A DNA stretch of 37,458 nucleotides from Spirochaetales bacterium (GCA_016936295.1 JAFGYD010000104.1:1-37458), one strand, 5' to 3'. Numbered from the stretch's first letter, positions 7,382 to 16,461 are shown. The notes: generated from the sequence alone by a model not told the origin. Made by a program: numbers and translations.

Positions 7382-8217
7382 GTTTACGTGAAATACAATA
7401 TAGAGAGATTATAGAAAGAGCTTTACTCGAAGATTTTAGTAGGGGAGGGGATTTAACAACTGAGTCTTTAATTCCTGAAAATGCAAGGGGTACGACAGTA
7501 TTAAGAGCCCGGGAAAATGGCGTTATTGCAGGCTTGGAGGCATCGTTATATGCATTTAAAGTATTAGATAAATCTGTTGAATTTATCTTTAATAAAAAAG
7601 ATGGAGATGAAGTATTTCCAGGTGATATTATTGTTAAAATATCTGGTAATGTACGTGCTATGCTATCGGCTGAAAGAACTTGTTTAAATCTATTAGGTCG
7701 ATTATGTGGAATAGCAACATTAACAAATAAACTTGTAAAAGCAGTTGATGGAACAAAAGCCAAGATTGCAGATACACGAAAAACGACACCAGGTTTAAGG
7801 GCATTAGAAAAATATGCTGTTAAAACAGGCGGAGGAATAAATCATAGATTTGGTTTAGATGATGCGGTTATGATAAAAGATAACCATATTGCTTTTAGTA
7901 ATTCTCTAACCGAAGCTGTAGAAAAAGTTAGGAATTTTGTAGGTCATACTGTAAAAATTGAGGTAGAAGTTGACAGCCTTGTACAGCTGGAAGAGCTTCT
8001 AAAATGCCCTGTAGATATTGTTTTATTAGATAATATGTCTCCTGAAATATTAAAAAAAGCAGTTGAAATGGTTAATGGGAAAATGATAACCGAGGCTTCG
8101 GGTAATATTTCCCTTGAGACTATTAAAGAAGTAGCTCTAACAGGTGTAGATATAATTTCTAGTGGAGCTTTAACTCATTCCATTAAAAATTTTGATATTG
8201 GGTTAGACAGAGAATAA
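7378..8217 (+). CDS. nadC: Nicotinate-nucleotide pyrophosphorylase (carboxylating) NadC
   Basis: 279 aa. Converts quinolinate and PRPP to nicotinate mononucleotide, CO2 and pyrophosphate. Conserved motifs are 'AERTCLNLLGRLCGIAT', 'ADTRKTTPGLR', 'KTGGGINHRFGL' and 'MIKDNHI', with a C-terminal barrel segment ending 'TGVDIISSGALTHS'. The GTG start overlaps the nadB stop (GTGA) and has AAGGAG at 5 nt, which decides the start. Third gene of the operon; with nadA and nadB it completes aspartate to NaMN. Confidence 0.96.
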   Translation: MSLREIQYREIIERALLEDFSRGGDLTTESLIPENARGTTVLRARENGVIAGLEASLYAFKVLDKSVEFIFNKKDGDEVFPGDIIVKISGNVRAMLSAERTCLNLLGRLCGIATLTNKLVKAVDGTKAKIADTRKTTPGLRALEKYAVKTGGGINHRFGLDDAVMIKDNHIAFSNSLTEAVEKVRNFVGHTVKIEVEVDSLVQLEELLKCPVDIVLLDNMSPEILKKAVEMVNGKMITEASGNISLETIKEVALTGVDIISSGALTHSIKNFDIGLDRE

Positions 8218-8232
8218 TTATTTGAAAATAAA

Positions 8233-8757
8233 ATGCTTGCCAAATCTTATTTAGCATATTTATTATTAGTTATGAAAGCAACAAGATTTGGAATAGTTTT
8301 ATCTATTTTTGGAATTTGTTTTTTTATATATCTCTCTTTTACTAGTTTTAGGGAATTAGGCTTAAAAACAACTTCGGTTGTATTTATTTTTATTTCCATA
8401 ATTCTTCTGGTTTTCTCTCTTTTTAAATATTATAAAGCAAATTTATCTAATTGGATAAAAAGAGAGTTAAGACTTCGTAGAATGATTGAGAATCTTACAA
8501 ATTCAATTATAGAAAGTGATTTTAGTCTGTGTGGAAAAAACCAGATAGACATTAATGAATTAGAGTTAAGTCGAGCGGAATATGAGTTACTGGAAGCTCT
8601 TTGTATATATAAAGAATCAAATCTTGATTTAGGACTTAGGTTAAATAAATCACCTAATACTATAAAAGTTCAATTAGCCAGTATTATGACAAAAACAGGA
8701 ACAGAGACCAGACATCAATTGACTGATCTCTGTAGAAGTTATTTTGTTTCGTTCTGA
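8233..8757 (+). CDS. Membrane-anchored protein with C-terminal LuxR-type helix-turn-helix
   Basis: 174 aa. Two hydrophobic segments (about 20-37 and 46-63) are followed by a cytoplasmic helical stretch. A GerE/LuxR-like HTH occupies about 110-168: 'ELSRAEYELLEALC', then 'LNKSPNTIKVQLASIMTKTG', which tracks the family pattern of a recognition helix in SPNTVKxHL. The usual 'GxSNKEIA' part is altered ('KESNLDLGLRL'). No receiver domain. It begins 15 nt after nadC with no strong Shine-Dalgarno, so it is probably read through in the nad operon; M14 (8272) is an alternative start. The 3' end overlaps the convergent DUF4340 gene by 19 bp. Signal and target unknown. Confidence 0.65.
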   Translation: MLAKSYLAYLLLVMKATRFGIVLSIFGICFFIYLSFTSFRELGLKTTSVVFIFISIILLVFSLFKYYKANLSNWIKRELRLRRMIENLTNSIIESDFSLCGKNQIDINELELSRAEYELLEALCIYKESNLDLGLRLNKSPNTIKVQLASIMTKTGTETRHQLTDLCRSYFVSF

Positions 8758-9536
8758 ATATTTAAAAATTTAGTTACAATATATTCTGGTAGAGTAAAGG
8801 GGAAATCAACTTCCGATGATGTAGCCGGGTAGCTATTACCAACTTTATTGTAAATAATTAGTGAACTATGACTATCCCCCGTGATATTCAAAGCTAATAG
8901 TTGTTCGTTTCTTTCTACATCTTCAAATGTTAAAGCTTGTAAATCTTTTAAAACCGGAGCTAATGTTGAAATTTGATCTGCTGATAGCTCGACCTCATTT
9001 TGATCTTTAATTAGCTCTATTTTATTTATATTATTTACAGCAATTACAGTTTTATCCCTTAAAGAGTCTTCTGATTTATTAAATAATTCGGAAAGATCTC
9101 CACGAACAGAGTAAACATTGTCATCTCCTGGTACTAAAACATAGGTATAATTTCCTGTATTTGAAGTATTTCCAATTTTTATACTTAATAGATCTTTATC
9201 TCCATTTTTTACTTTCAGTTCCTTAGGTGTATCCAATCCAAATCTTTGATAATCTTTTGATTGAGAAATCATATCAATTAGTTGGAAATTTGTTATACCT
9301 GCAATAATCCTGTCCATAGCGGTAGGTGATGCTTTATATCCAGAAGGTAAAATCCATTTTTCATCTGTTTTGTTTAGATCAAAGCCATTAAACTCAATTT
9401 TTGTAATATCTTCAGCTTTGATTGTCTCTGTTTTAGGTAGTACATAGTTAATATTATTATCTTGCCTAAAAATAATATAACTGAATAGGAGTATAATAAT
9501 CCCTGCTAGAATGTATATATCTTTTTTATTTTTCAC
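8739..9536 (-). CDS. DUF4340 protein of a Gld-like ABC transporter
   Basis: 265 aa. One N-terminal membrane helix (about 7-23) is followed by an extracytoplasmic domain with DUF4340 features: 'ITKIEFNG', a tryptophan-containing 'EKWILP', 'YQRFGLDTP' and 'IKIGNTSNTGNYTYV'. DUF4340 proteins commonly follow GldG-like genes, as here. It overlaps the end of the GldG-like gene by 11 nt, so it is the last gene of the four-gene set. Likely an accessory subunit on the outer face of the transporter; no enzymatic motif is visible. Confidence 0.85.
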   Translation of the reverse strand: MKNKKDIYILAGIIILLFSYIIFRQDNNINYVLPKTETIKAEDITKIEFNGFDLNKTDEKWILPSGYKASPTAMDRIIAGITNFQLIDMISQSKDYQRFGLDTPKELKVKNGDKDLLSIKIGNTSNTGNYTYVLVPGDDNVYSVRGDLSELFNKSEDSLRDKTVIAVNNINKIELIKDQNEVELSADQISTLAPVLKDLQALTFEDVERNEQLLALNITGDSHSSLIIYNKVGNSYPATSSEVDFPFTLPEYIVTKFLNIQNETK

Positions 9537-11592
9537 TTCTATCCTCCATAAAAAGTCCCATTATTTTTTTCTTTCTGTTTAACCAAATAAAGTAGCTGGT
9601 AATACCGGCAATTGCGACTAGAAGAGGTAACCCTAAAATATTGAAGTATTTAATAAAATTTCTCTGAATTGAAGAAGTTGTTATCATTGGTCTATTAAGC
9701 ACACCTTTACTTCTCATTTCTATATATTCCCCTCTACCTGATGCATAATCTATAAGATTTTGAATAAGAAGGGTATTTGAAGGAAATGAATTCCCAATTA
9801 ATGAATCTGTTAGTAAATCGGATGATCCTAAAACTATTAATGTCCCTTTAGATGATTCAGAAATTAGTTTTTCTTCATCTTTTACCCCAGCAATTAAAGA
9901 TTCATTAACATCTGGTTCATTATCTTTAATCTCTTTTTGTGGAATTTCTGTATTGGCAAAATAACTTTTAAATGAACCCTCTTTTATTACTCCAAGAGAG
10001 TAGCTTGATTTCTCCGATGCAGGGAAAATTCTTGATGGATTGAGTGATAATCCTTCAATTTGCTGCGCCCAAGCTTTATCAGATGTTGAAAATAGTGTTT
10101 TTATACTATTTTCATTATTATCAACTGGAGAAATTTCTGACATTCTAAATGTGATTAATTCTGTCAAACCCTTTAGAAATGGAAGTTTAGTATTTATGTT
10201 TTGGGAACTTATAACCGGTGCAAAATAGATTTGACTCTCTTTTAGGCTACCGTTACTATCTTTTTGAACCTGTTTAAAGGAATTAACATCCATAATCATG
10301 GATTCACTTACATTTATTCCGTAATTTTTTAACAGATTAATTAAACCGTGATCCATTAATTTATAAGCTTCCTGACCATAATTAGGATTACTTTTTTCCA
10401 TATCCATTGTAATCTGATCAAGGGCCAGAAGTATTGAATTTCCTTTTAGCAGGAATTGATCCAGTAGAAAAAGCTCTCTATCTGTAAACTTTTGGGAAGG
10501 TCTAGCAATAATAAGTGTTTTTATATCATCCCTTATTTGACCATCTTTTAGATCGATTGCTGACAAAGTATAATTGGAATTAATTATGGATGTTAATGAG
10601 TTTAAACCTGGTTCTTGATTTCCAGAAAAAATTGCCATTTGATCTTGAGTTAAAGGTATTGTTCCGTTTGAAGTTAAGTATCCAACTCTTGTCTCTGTAC
10701 CAATCATTTTTTCAATGTTTGATTTAATTCCATCTTGTAATTCATCTATACCAGAAACAACGGTTCTACCAAATATATCTTGTCCTATTAGGTTAATAAC
10801 ACTGCTTTCAGACCCATTATTAATAACTACAGAAGCAATAGCTGTTGTTGTATTCTCGTTTTCGTCCTGTAATTTTAGAGTAGAGATTCCAAATTTAGAA
10901 CTAATATCATCAATTTCCATTTCTGATGGTTCTACAAGTTTAAAATCAACTCTGTTATAAAACTCCTTGTTTAATGTTCCAATAACTTTCTCTAGTTCAT
11001 CCGAGTATTTTTCCAGATCTGAACTTAAACCATAAAGAGCAGGAGAAATATATAATATTGTATGTATGTTTTCTTCCATACCGAGTAAAAAGGTTGTTTT
11101 TTCTGTTAATTTTCTAATTGTGTTTGTAATAATTAGTTCAAGGTTTTTGTTATAATCAATTGCAGGAATTGTCTCTATCATATCTCCATGTATAAAAGCC
11201 ATACCTAAATAGGCCGATACAACTTTCATCTCATCCTGCTCTATGTTTTGTATATTAACAGGATAGATATTATAAGTTGATGGGTCATTTTTAGGGGTTT
11301 CATCTTTTTTAATAATATCAATTGTGTAGTTAAAGTGTTTGTTGGCCTGTAATTTATATTCCATAAGGATATCCCTAATATCTCGCTCTAGTGAATTGTA
11401 TGGAACAGGTAGATTTTCAGAAAGAAATACCTTAATTGTTAGCGGTTCTTCAAGATTTTTTACTAATTCTGTACTTGAATCTGATAGTGAGTAAGATTTA
11501 TTCTCTGTAATGTCAACTCTAAAAAAAAGAGTAGTAGCTGCAATATTAAGCAGTACTAATACAGCAACGTATAAGATAAATTTTAATTTCAT
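9526..11592 (-). CDS. GldG-like ABC transporter auxiliary protein
   Basis: 688 aa. An N-terminal membrane helix (about 5-23) is followed by 'RVDITENKSYSLSDSS', the hallmark opening of the GldG / ABC_transp_aux family, and then a long extracytoplasmic region. A second helix near 655-672 ('LPLLVAIAGITSYFIWLN') precedes a short basic cytoplasmic tail. It overlaps the permease gene by 4 nt (ATGA) and the DUF4340 gene by 11 nt. In Bacteroidetes, GldG works with GldA and GldF in gliding; gliding is not implied here. A role in exporting or organising an envelope component is an inference. Confidence 0.88.
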   Translation of the reverse strand: MKLKFILYVAVLVLLNIAATTLFFRVDITENKSYSLSDSSTELVKNLEEPLTIKVFLSENLPVPYNSLERDIRDILMEYKLQANKHFNYTIDIIKKDETPKNDPSTYNIYPVNIQNIEQDEMKVVSAYLGMAFIHGDMIETIPAIDYNKNLELIITNTIRKLTEKTTFLLGMEENIHTILYISPALYGLSSDLEKYSDELEKVIGTLNKEFYNRVDFKLVEPSEMEIDDISSKFGISTLKLQDENENTTTAIASVVINNGSESSVINLIGQDIFGRTVVSGIDELQDGIKSNIEKMIGTETRVGYLTSNGTIPLTQDQMAIFSGNQEPGLNSLTSIINSNYTLSAIDLKDGQIRDDIKTLIIARPSQKFTDRELFLLDQFLLKGNSILLALDQITMDMEKSNPNYGQEAYKLMDHGLINLLKNYGINVSESMIMDVNSFKQVQKDSNGSLKESQIYFAPVISSQNINTKLPFLKGLTELITFRMSEISPVDNNENSIKTLFSTSDKAWAQQIEGLSLNPSRIFPASEKSSYSLGVIKEGSFKSYFANTEIPQKEIKDNEPDVNESLIAGVKDEEKLISESSKGTLIVLGSSDLLTDSLIGNSFPSNTLLIQNLIDYASGRGEYIEMRSKGVLNRPMITTSSIQRNFIKYFNILGLPLLVAIAGITSYFIWLNRKKKIMGLFMEDRSEK

Positions 11593-12296
11593 TTTTTTTG
11601 TAATCTCCTTTCTGTGGATAAAACCGCAAGAAAAATTATGGATAAAAAGTATAGAATGTCTCTTGAATCCAATATTCCCTTAGAAATATTCTGGAAATGA
11701 AATCCTGTTGAAATATATTCAATAATTGATGCAATGAAATTAGGAAGTAGTATAACCATTCCATCAATTATTGTTAAAAAGAAACAGATAACAGCTCCTA
11801 TAAGAAAAGCAATTATTTGGTTTTGAGTTAATGTTGATGTAAATACTCCAATTGCAGTAAAACTACCGCTTAGGAGTAAGGCTCCAATATAACCACTCAA
11901 TACAACACCAGAATCCAAGTCTCCTAATGTTGAAAGGAATAGAGGGTATGAAAGTGTTGGTAAAATCATAACAATAACAAATAGCCAGGTTGCTAAAAGT
12001 TTACCTATAATAATATCCATTGTTGTAACTGGTTGTGTCCCAAGCATTTCGTATGAACCAGTTTTATACTCTTCTGCAAAACTTTTCATTGTAAGGGCTG
12101 GTATCATGAATGAAAGAATCATAGGCATTAAATTAAAGAAATCTCTTAATGATACAGATTTAGTTAAAAAAATTGTTGAGAACAAAAACCACCCTGAAAC
12201 AATTAGGTAGATTCCAATTACAATATAGCCAACAGGTGAAAGAAAAAATGATAGAAATTCCTTTTTACCTATGCTGAGTATAGATCTATTTTTCAT
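11589..12296 (-). CDS. ABC-2 type permease, GldF-like
   Basis: 235 aa with six predicted membrane helices and the family's short motif after helix 2 ('MKSFAEEYKTGSYEMLGTQP'), typical of ABC-2 permeases of the GldF/NosY group. It overlaps the upstream ATPase gene by 11 nt and the downstream GldG-like gene by 4 nt, so it is the membrane channel of this transporter. No substrate motif can be read. Length fits the family. Confidence 0.9.
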   Translation of the reverse strand: MKNRSILSIGKKEFLSFFLSPVGYIVIGIYLIVSGWFLFSTIFLTKSVSLRDFFNLMPMILSFMIPALTMKSFAEEYKTGSYEMLGTQPVTTMDIIIGKLLATWLFVIVMILPTLSYPLFLSTLGDLDSGVVLSGYIGALLLSGSFTAIGVFTSTLTQNQIIAFLIGAVICFFLTIIDGMVILLPNFIASIIEYISTGFHFQNISKGILDSRDILYFLSIIFLAVLSTERRLQKK

Positions 12297-13218
12297 TGAT
12301 TTCCTCCTGTGTTAAGGTTCTAAAGATGTTTTCCAAGGATTTTATTTCTAATGATAGATTTAAAATTATCCAGTCTGTATTTTTTATATAGAGATATAAC
12401 TCTTTTCTAATATCTTTTGTAGAATATATAGTAACTTCTTTATTATCATTGAATTCTTTTTCTTCAATAGAATCAATTCCTTCAAAATCCTTAAGTTTTT
12501 CGGTTACATTATTTGCATTTGCTAAGGTAATTTTTATTTTAATATCACCTTCCATTATTTTTTTTAATTCATCGGGTGTTCCGTCAGCAACAACTTTTCC
12601 ACTGTTAATAATTACAATTCTGTCACATGTCGCTTCTGCTTCACTTAGAATATGTGTGGAAAAGATTACTGTTTTTCTTTTACCTATCTCTTTAATGATG
12701 TTTCTAATTTCAACAATTTGGTTAGGATCCAGACCAGTTGTAGGTTCATCCAGTACTAAAATTTCCGGATCACTCATCATTGCCTGAGCTAACCCCACTC
12801 TCTGTTTATAACCTTTGGATAGAGAATTTATAGTTTTATGCATTACATTTTTAATTCCACAGAGTTCTGCCAGTTCCTTTAATCTCTGTTCAATTTTCTC
12901 TTTATGGATCTCACGCAACTCTGCAATATATTTTAAATAATCATAAACTAACATTTCGGAATACAATGGAGCAGACTCTGGTAGATATCCAATTAATTTT
13001 TTAACTTCTAATTCGTGTTCATTTACATCAAAACCTTTTACAGAAACAGTTCCAGAAGTTGACTTTAAGTATCCGGTTAGAATTCGTAGCGTTGAACTTT
13101 TTCCTGCACCATTTGGCCCTAGTAACCCCAATATTTCTCCGGATTTTATACTGAGGTTTATTCCTTTTACGGCATTAGTAGAACCATAGCTTTTTACAAG
13201 TTCTTTAATCTCGATCAT
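12286..13218 (-). CDS. ABC transporter ATPase, GldA-like
   Basis: 310 aa. Walker A 'GPNGAGKSST', signature 'LSKGYKQRVGLAQAM', Walker B 'ILVLDEPTTGLDP' and the His switch 'STHIL' are all intact. A C-terminal extension of about 90 residues after the core is typical of GldA/CcmA-type ATPases paired with ABC-2 permeases. AGGAGG lies a few bases before the ATG. First gene of the four-gene unit (ATPase, permease, GldG-like, DUF4340), with its promoter presumably in the 97-bp gap before it. Confidence 0.93.
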   Translation of the reverse strand: MIEIKELVKSYGSTNAVKGINLSIKSGEILGLLGPNGAGKSSTLRILTGYLKSTSGTVSVKGFDVNEHELEVKKLIGYLPESAPLYSEMLVYDYLKYIAELREIHKEKIEQRLKELAELCGIKNVMHKTINSLSKGYKQRVGLAQAMMSDPEILVLDEPTTGLDPNQIVEIRNIIKEIGKRKTVIFSTHILSEAEATCDRIVIINSGKVVADGTPDELKKIMEGDIKIKITLANANNVTEKLKDFEGIDSIEEKEFNDNKEVTIYSTKDIRKELYLYIKNTDWIILNLSLEIKSLENIFRTLTQEEINEK

Positions 13219-13315
13219 TTATCCTCCTATTTTTATATAGGATAAAGATATCAATAAGAATTCAATCCATCAATATTTTTTATTTGATGTAATGAATTTG
13301 TAATGTGGATTTAAT

Positions 13316-14473
13316 TTACATGAAATCTTCTTTAAATTTTTCAAGATTAAAGTGCTTTTTAAATGCTGAAATAATAAGATCATTTTTTGAATTATCATAG
13401 GACTGAAGTTTGGTATTTTTTATACATTTATAAAGAATTTCATCTGCTGTAGAGCTGTCTTCTGGTACATAAATAGCAGGAATTCCACTTTCTAAAACCA
13501 GATCCATACTTTTATTAAGTATTTTATTCATTTCGGTGCATGTAAAAATTATACCAGTAATCCTCTCGGATTCCCCTCTCTTTTTATTAAACTCAACAAT
13601 TTTTTTTAGTCTTCTAATAGATTTAGCAGAAATAATTACCACATCGCCTGGGTTCAAATCCTTTTCCGGAATAAAATATCTATGAGATTGTGAAACGATT
13701 GAGACTCCGGTTACAGGTATACCCCAGCAATCTTTAGTTGTATTTCCAATAGGTCTTCCTTTTGGAAAACCCTTCGAGATTAATCTCATTGATGGCTTAT
13801 TAAGACCTTTTATCTCAGGCATCCAGCCAAGAATATGTATAGGTTTCCCATCTTTACTAAATCGTTGTGTTAAATAATCTTCGGTAATATACTTTTTCAT
13901 CTCTTCAATTTTATCCGGTATAAGTTTATTAAAAATAATACCCTTAATTCTTGCACCTTTTGAATGGAAATAATTAATATCAACCTCTAGCATATCCAGG
14001 GTTTTCCCAATACCACCTCCAGCCAAATATATAATATCTGCATTTAATCTTATACTGACATCACTATTTGAGAGATTTACTATACCTCCTACACCTGGAT
14101 GGCCAGTCCCCTCTGCAATTATAATTTTTTTATCACTTAATTGGGAAATAGCTTCATCTATGGAGTTACAATATCCGGTAATTATTTCTTCCTTTTCTTC
14201 AGAAATCAAAAAATTCTTTGTTACACCTTTTCCTAGTCTCACAGGTGATACTATATCCATATTTAAAGTTGGTAATATAAACTCTTTTATAATTACAGCA
14301 TCTTTATCAATCATTTTCCCATTTGGAAGTGTAAATAACTCCTGTCCAACCGGTTTTATATATCCAATTTCTTCGGGGGAGTATATCTCCCGTAACCTTG
14401 AAATTAACCCTATGCTTGTAAAAGTTTTTCCCGCATGTTGTCTAAAACCTGCTATATATACAATTGTTGGCAT
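13316..14473 (-). CDS. BioD-like P-loop protein fused to a DRTGG-type domain
   Basis: 385 aa, soluble. The N-terminus has a BioD/CobB-type P-loop, 'AGFRQHAGKTF' (G-x5-GKT), then 'GYIKPVGQ' and 'IIAEGTGHPGVGG', as in the dethiobiotin-synthetase-like (AAA_26) fold. Residues about 240-365 resemble the DRTGG domain ('LNPGDVVIISAKS', 'RITGIIFTCTEMN', 'GIPAIYVPEDSSTADEI'). This pair also forms the N-terminal half of long phosphotransacetylases, but no Pta catalytic domain follows. A true BioD is unlikely: it is too long and no bio genes are nearby. The start overlaps the upstream stop by 1 nt (TAATG), so it is probably coupled to the 258-aa gene. Possibly a regulatory nucleotide sensor. Confidence 0.75.
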   Translation of the reverse strand: MPTIVYIAGFRQHAGKTFTSIGLISRLREIYSPEEIGYIKPVGQELFTLPNGKMIDKDAVIIKEFILPTLNMDIVSPVRLGKGVTKNFLISEEKEEIITGYCNSIDEAISQLSDKKIIIAEGTGHPGVGGIVNLSNSDVSIRLNADIIYLAGGGIGKTLDMLEVDINYFHSKGARIKGIIFNKLIPDKIEEMKKYITEDYLTQRFSKDGKPIHILGWMPEIKGLNKPSMRLISKGFPKGRPIGNTTKDCWGIPVTGVSIVSQSHRYFIPEKDLNPGDVVIISAKSIRRLKKIVEFNKKRGESERITGIIFTCTEMNKILNKSMDLVLESGIPAIYVPEDSSTADEILYKCIKNTKLQSYDNSKNDLIISAFKKHFNLEKFKEDFM

Positions 14474-15249
14474 TAGGCTATCCCTAAATGTTTATTAAAC
14501 CCTTCAATTGAACATTGGGCACTACTCATTGGGTATGGAACGACTCCTGTTTCTCGAAATTTATCCCCTAATTTTTTATTAAAACACTGGTTTGAAGTTA
14601 AAAATTGCCCCCAAAATCCTAAATGCCACTCAATATCAAATCTTCTATTTGTTATTGAGTCATTCCACTCTTTTGGCATTTTTGACTTCCAGGAAGGTAG
14701 TTCATTTAACCAACTTTGGGTTTTTAATCCTTTAAATCCGTGGGCTTCCGCATCTAAAACAACTTTTTTTAGTCTTGAAAAGAAGTAATCTTCATCGGCT
14801 AGAAAAGACTTTGGATAGATAGAGTTTGCCATATGTATTTCTAAATATTCATCCTTCGATGTTAAGTCGTATCTAGCCCAGCTATCTTTATACTGACAAA
14901 ATGGATCTGGTCCATTTATTCCTTCAAGGTCTTCTTCGGCTCTACCATAGATATATGGTTCTAATAGTTTAAAGCCCTTTTCTTCAAAGTTATTAGGGTC
15001 ATTATTCTCTTCATATATAGCTCTTAATTCCTTTTTTAGTTCTGGCCATTTGGAGCCTTCATAAGTTGGGAAGTCATATAATGTTGCTGGGTTTAAAATT
15101 GTATGATTTACTAAGGCAGTTCTTGCATCCATTGTCCAGATTATATCTTCCTGCGGGTTTTTGTTTTTCCAATCAGCGATAACCCACAGGCTTAATTTAA
15201 CACACTCTCTTAAATACTCTTTATGTTCCTCTAGTGTCTTCTTTTCCAT
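14473..15249 (-). CDS. Conserved-looking protein of unknown function, coupled to the BioD/DRTGG gene
   Basis: 258 aa, soluble, aromatic-rich (many Trp and Tyr). I do not recognise it. Likely conserved segments are 'TMDARTALVNHT', 'YLEIHMANSIYPKSFLADE', 'KTQSWLNELPSWKS', 'FDIEWHLGFWGQF' and a C-terminal 'YPMSSAQCSIEGFNKHL'. Potential ligand residues include the His in 'EIHMANS', the Cys in 'SAQCS' and several Asp/Glu; none is proven. 'IH...P.S' followed by 'SWL' is loosely like the C-terminal domain of some GNAT-like acyltransferases. Its stop overlaps the next gene's ATG, and it diverges from yqhD, so a small-molecule enzyme is plausible. Confidence 0.6.
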   Translation of the reverse strand: MEKKTLEEHKEYLRECVKLSLWVIADWKNKNPQEDIIWTMDARTALVNHTILNPATLYDFPTYEGSKWPELKKELRAIYEENNDPNNFEEKGFKLLEPYIYGRAEEDLEGINGPDPFCQYKDSWARYDLTSKDEYLEIHMANSIYPKSFLADEDYFFSRLKKVVLDAEAHGFKGLKTQSWLNELPSWKSKMPKEWNDSITNRRFDIEWHLGFWGQFLTSNQCFNKKLGDKFRETGVVPYPMSSAQCSIEGFNKHLGIA

Positions 15250-15259
15250 TATATATCCT

Positions 15260-15287
15260 CTTACATTATAATTAATTTATTGATAAT
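15260..15287 (+). promoter_or_regulatory. Candidate yqhD promoter
   Basis: CTTACA (4/6) is followed after 16 bp by GATAAT (5/6), and the ATG lies 7 nt after the -10. A second -10-like TATAAT occurs at 15267-15272. No Shine-Dalgarno is seen, so the transcript may be leaderless. Confidence 0.35.
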
Positions 15288-15294
15288 CTTAAGT

Positions 15295-16461
15295 ATGAAT
15301 AACTTTATATTTTATAATCCAGTAAAAATTGTTTTTGGTAAAGAGACAATTTTAGAGTTAAAGAATCTTCTTCCTCAAAATAGTAAAATTTTATTAGTTT
15401 ATGGTGGTGGTTCAATTAAGAAAAATGGTGTTTATAATCAGGTATTACAGGGTCTTGAAGGTTTTAATTATATTGAATTTTCCGGGATAGAAGCTAATCC
15501 TGAATATGAAACATGTATGAAAGCAGTTGAAATTGGGCGTAAGGAATCAATTACCTTTATTTTAGGTGTTGGTGGTGGTTCTGTTGTAGATGCTGTAAAA
15601 TTTATTGCAGCGGCAATTCCGTGTTCAACCCAAGACCCTTGGAAAACTATAGTTAGGGATAAAATTGTTGAAAAGGCAATTCCATTTGGTGCTGTATTAA
15701 CCCTACCGGCAACAGGTTCTGAGATGAATAACTCCTCGGTAATATCCAACAGAAATTTAGAGGAGAAGTTTGCTTTTGCATCGGATTTAGTTTATCCAGT
15801 TTTTTCAATCCTAGATCCAGAAACAACATATTCTCTACCGGAAAAACAGGTTGCAAATGGGATTGTTGATTCATTTGTTCACGTTTTAGAACAATACTTA
15901 ACATCTAATATTGATACACCAATTCAAGATAGATGGGCTGAATCCATTCTTTTAACATTAATAGACCTTGGAAAATCTATTATAGATGATAAAACAGATT
16001 ATAATAAAAGAGCCAATTTAATGTGGGCTTCAACTTCAGCATTAAATGGATATATAGGTGTGGGTGTAGTTCAAGACTGGGCAACACACCAGATAGGACA
16101 CGAAATTACAGCTTGTTATGGTTTAGACCATGCAAGAAGTTTAGCAATAGTATTACCCGGTTTACTTAGTATTCAAAGAAAGCAGAAAAAAGAGAAGCTT
16201 ATACAATATGCTAATAGGGTTTGGGGGGTAACAATGGGTGATCCTAATGTTATAATTGATGAAGTTATAACAAGAACAACACTCTTTTTTCAATCCTTAG
16301 GTATTTCTGGTAGATTTGTTGATTACGGTATTAACCCAGAAGAAGCTGCAGAAAAAATAGGAAATATTTTTATTAGTCGAGATTCTCTACTAGGTGAAAA
16401 TAGAGATATCTCTGGTGAAGTAGTTAAGAAAATATTATTAAATCGACAGTGTCTGTATTAA
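15295..16461 (+). CDS. yqhD: Iron-containing alcohol dehydrogenase, YqhD/BDH type
   Basis: 388 aa from the ATG at 15295; the track's upstream TTG adds only five unlikely residues. It reduces aldehydes to alcohols with NADPH. The start 'FIFYNPVKIVFG', the cofactor loops 'YGGGSIKKNGVY' and 'GVGGGSVVDA', and the metal ligands Asp192 and His196 ('VDSFVH'), His265 ('DWATH') and His279 ('GLDHA') align with E. coli YqhD D194/H198/H267/H281. An aldehyde-detoxifying or butanol-dehydrogenase role is typical of the family. It is divergent from the 258-aa gene and overlaps the following minus-strand gene by 4 bp. Confidence 0.93.
   Translation: MNNFIFYNPVKIVFGKETILELKNLLPQNSKILLVYGGGSIKKNGVYNQVLQGLEGFNYIEFSGIEANPEYETCMKAVEIGRKESITFILGVGGGSVVDAVKFIAAAIPCSTQDPWKTIVRDKIVEKAIPFGAVLTLPATGSEMNNSSVISNRNLEEKFAFASDLVYPVFSILDPETTYSLPEKQVANGIVDSFVHVLEQYLTSNIDTPIQDRWAESILLTLIDLGKSIIDDKTDYNKRANLMWASTSALNGYIGVGVVQDWATHQIGHEITACYGLDHARSLAIVLPGLLSIQRKQKKEKLIQYANRVWGVTMGDPNVIIDEVITRTTLFFQSLGISGRFVDYGINPEEAAEKIGNIFISRDSLLGENRDISGEVVKKILLNRQCLY

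Noticed and set aside
10040-10960. Two plus-strand ORFs (62 and 81 aa) inside the GldG-like gene
   Set aside because: Antisense shadows; low-complexity translations and no start signals.
12449-12787. 112-aa plus-strand ORF opposite the ABC ATPase
   Set aside because: Antisense to Walker B and signature motifs of a certain gene; its sequence follows from that coding strand.
13316-14473. Dethiobiotin synthetase (bioD)
   Set aside because: P-loop is BioD-like but the protein is 385 aa with a DRTGG-type domain and no biotin genes nearby.
15468-15904. Minus-strand ORFs of 93 and 83 aa inside yqhD
   Set aside because: Shadows of the conserved dehydrogenase frame.
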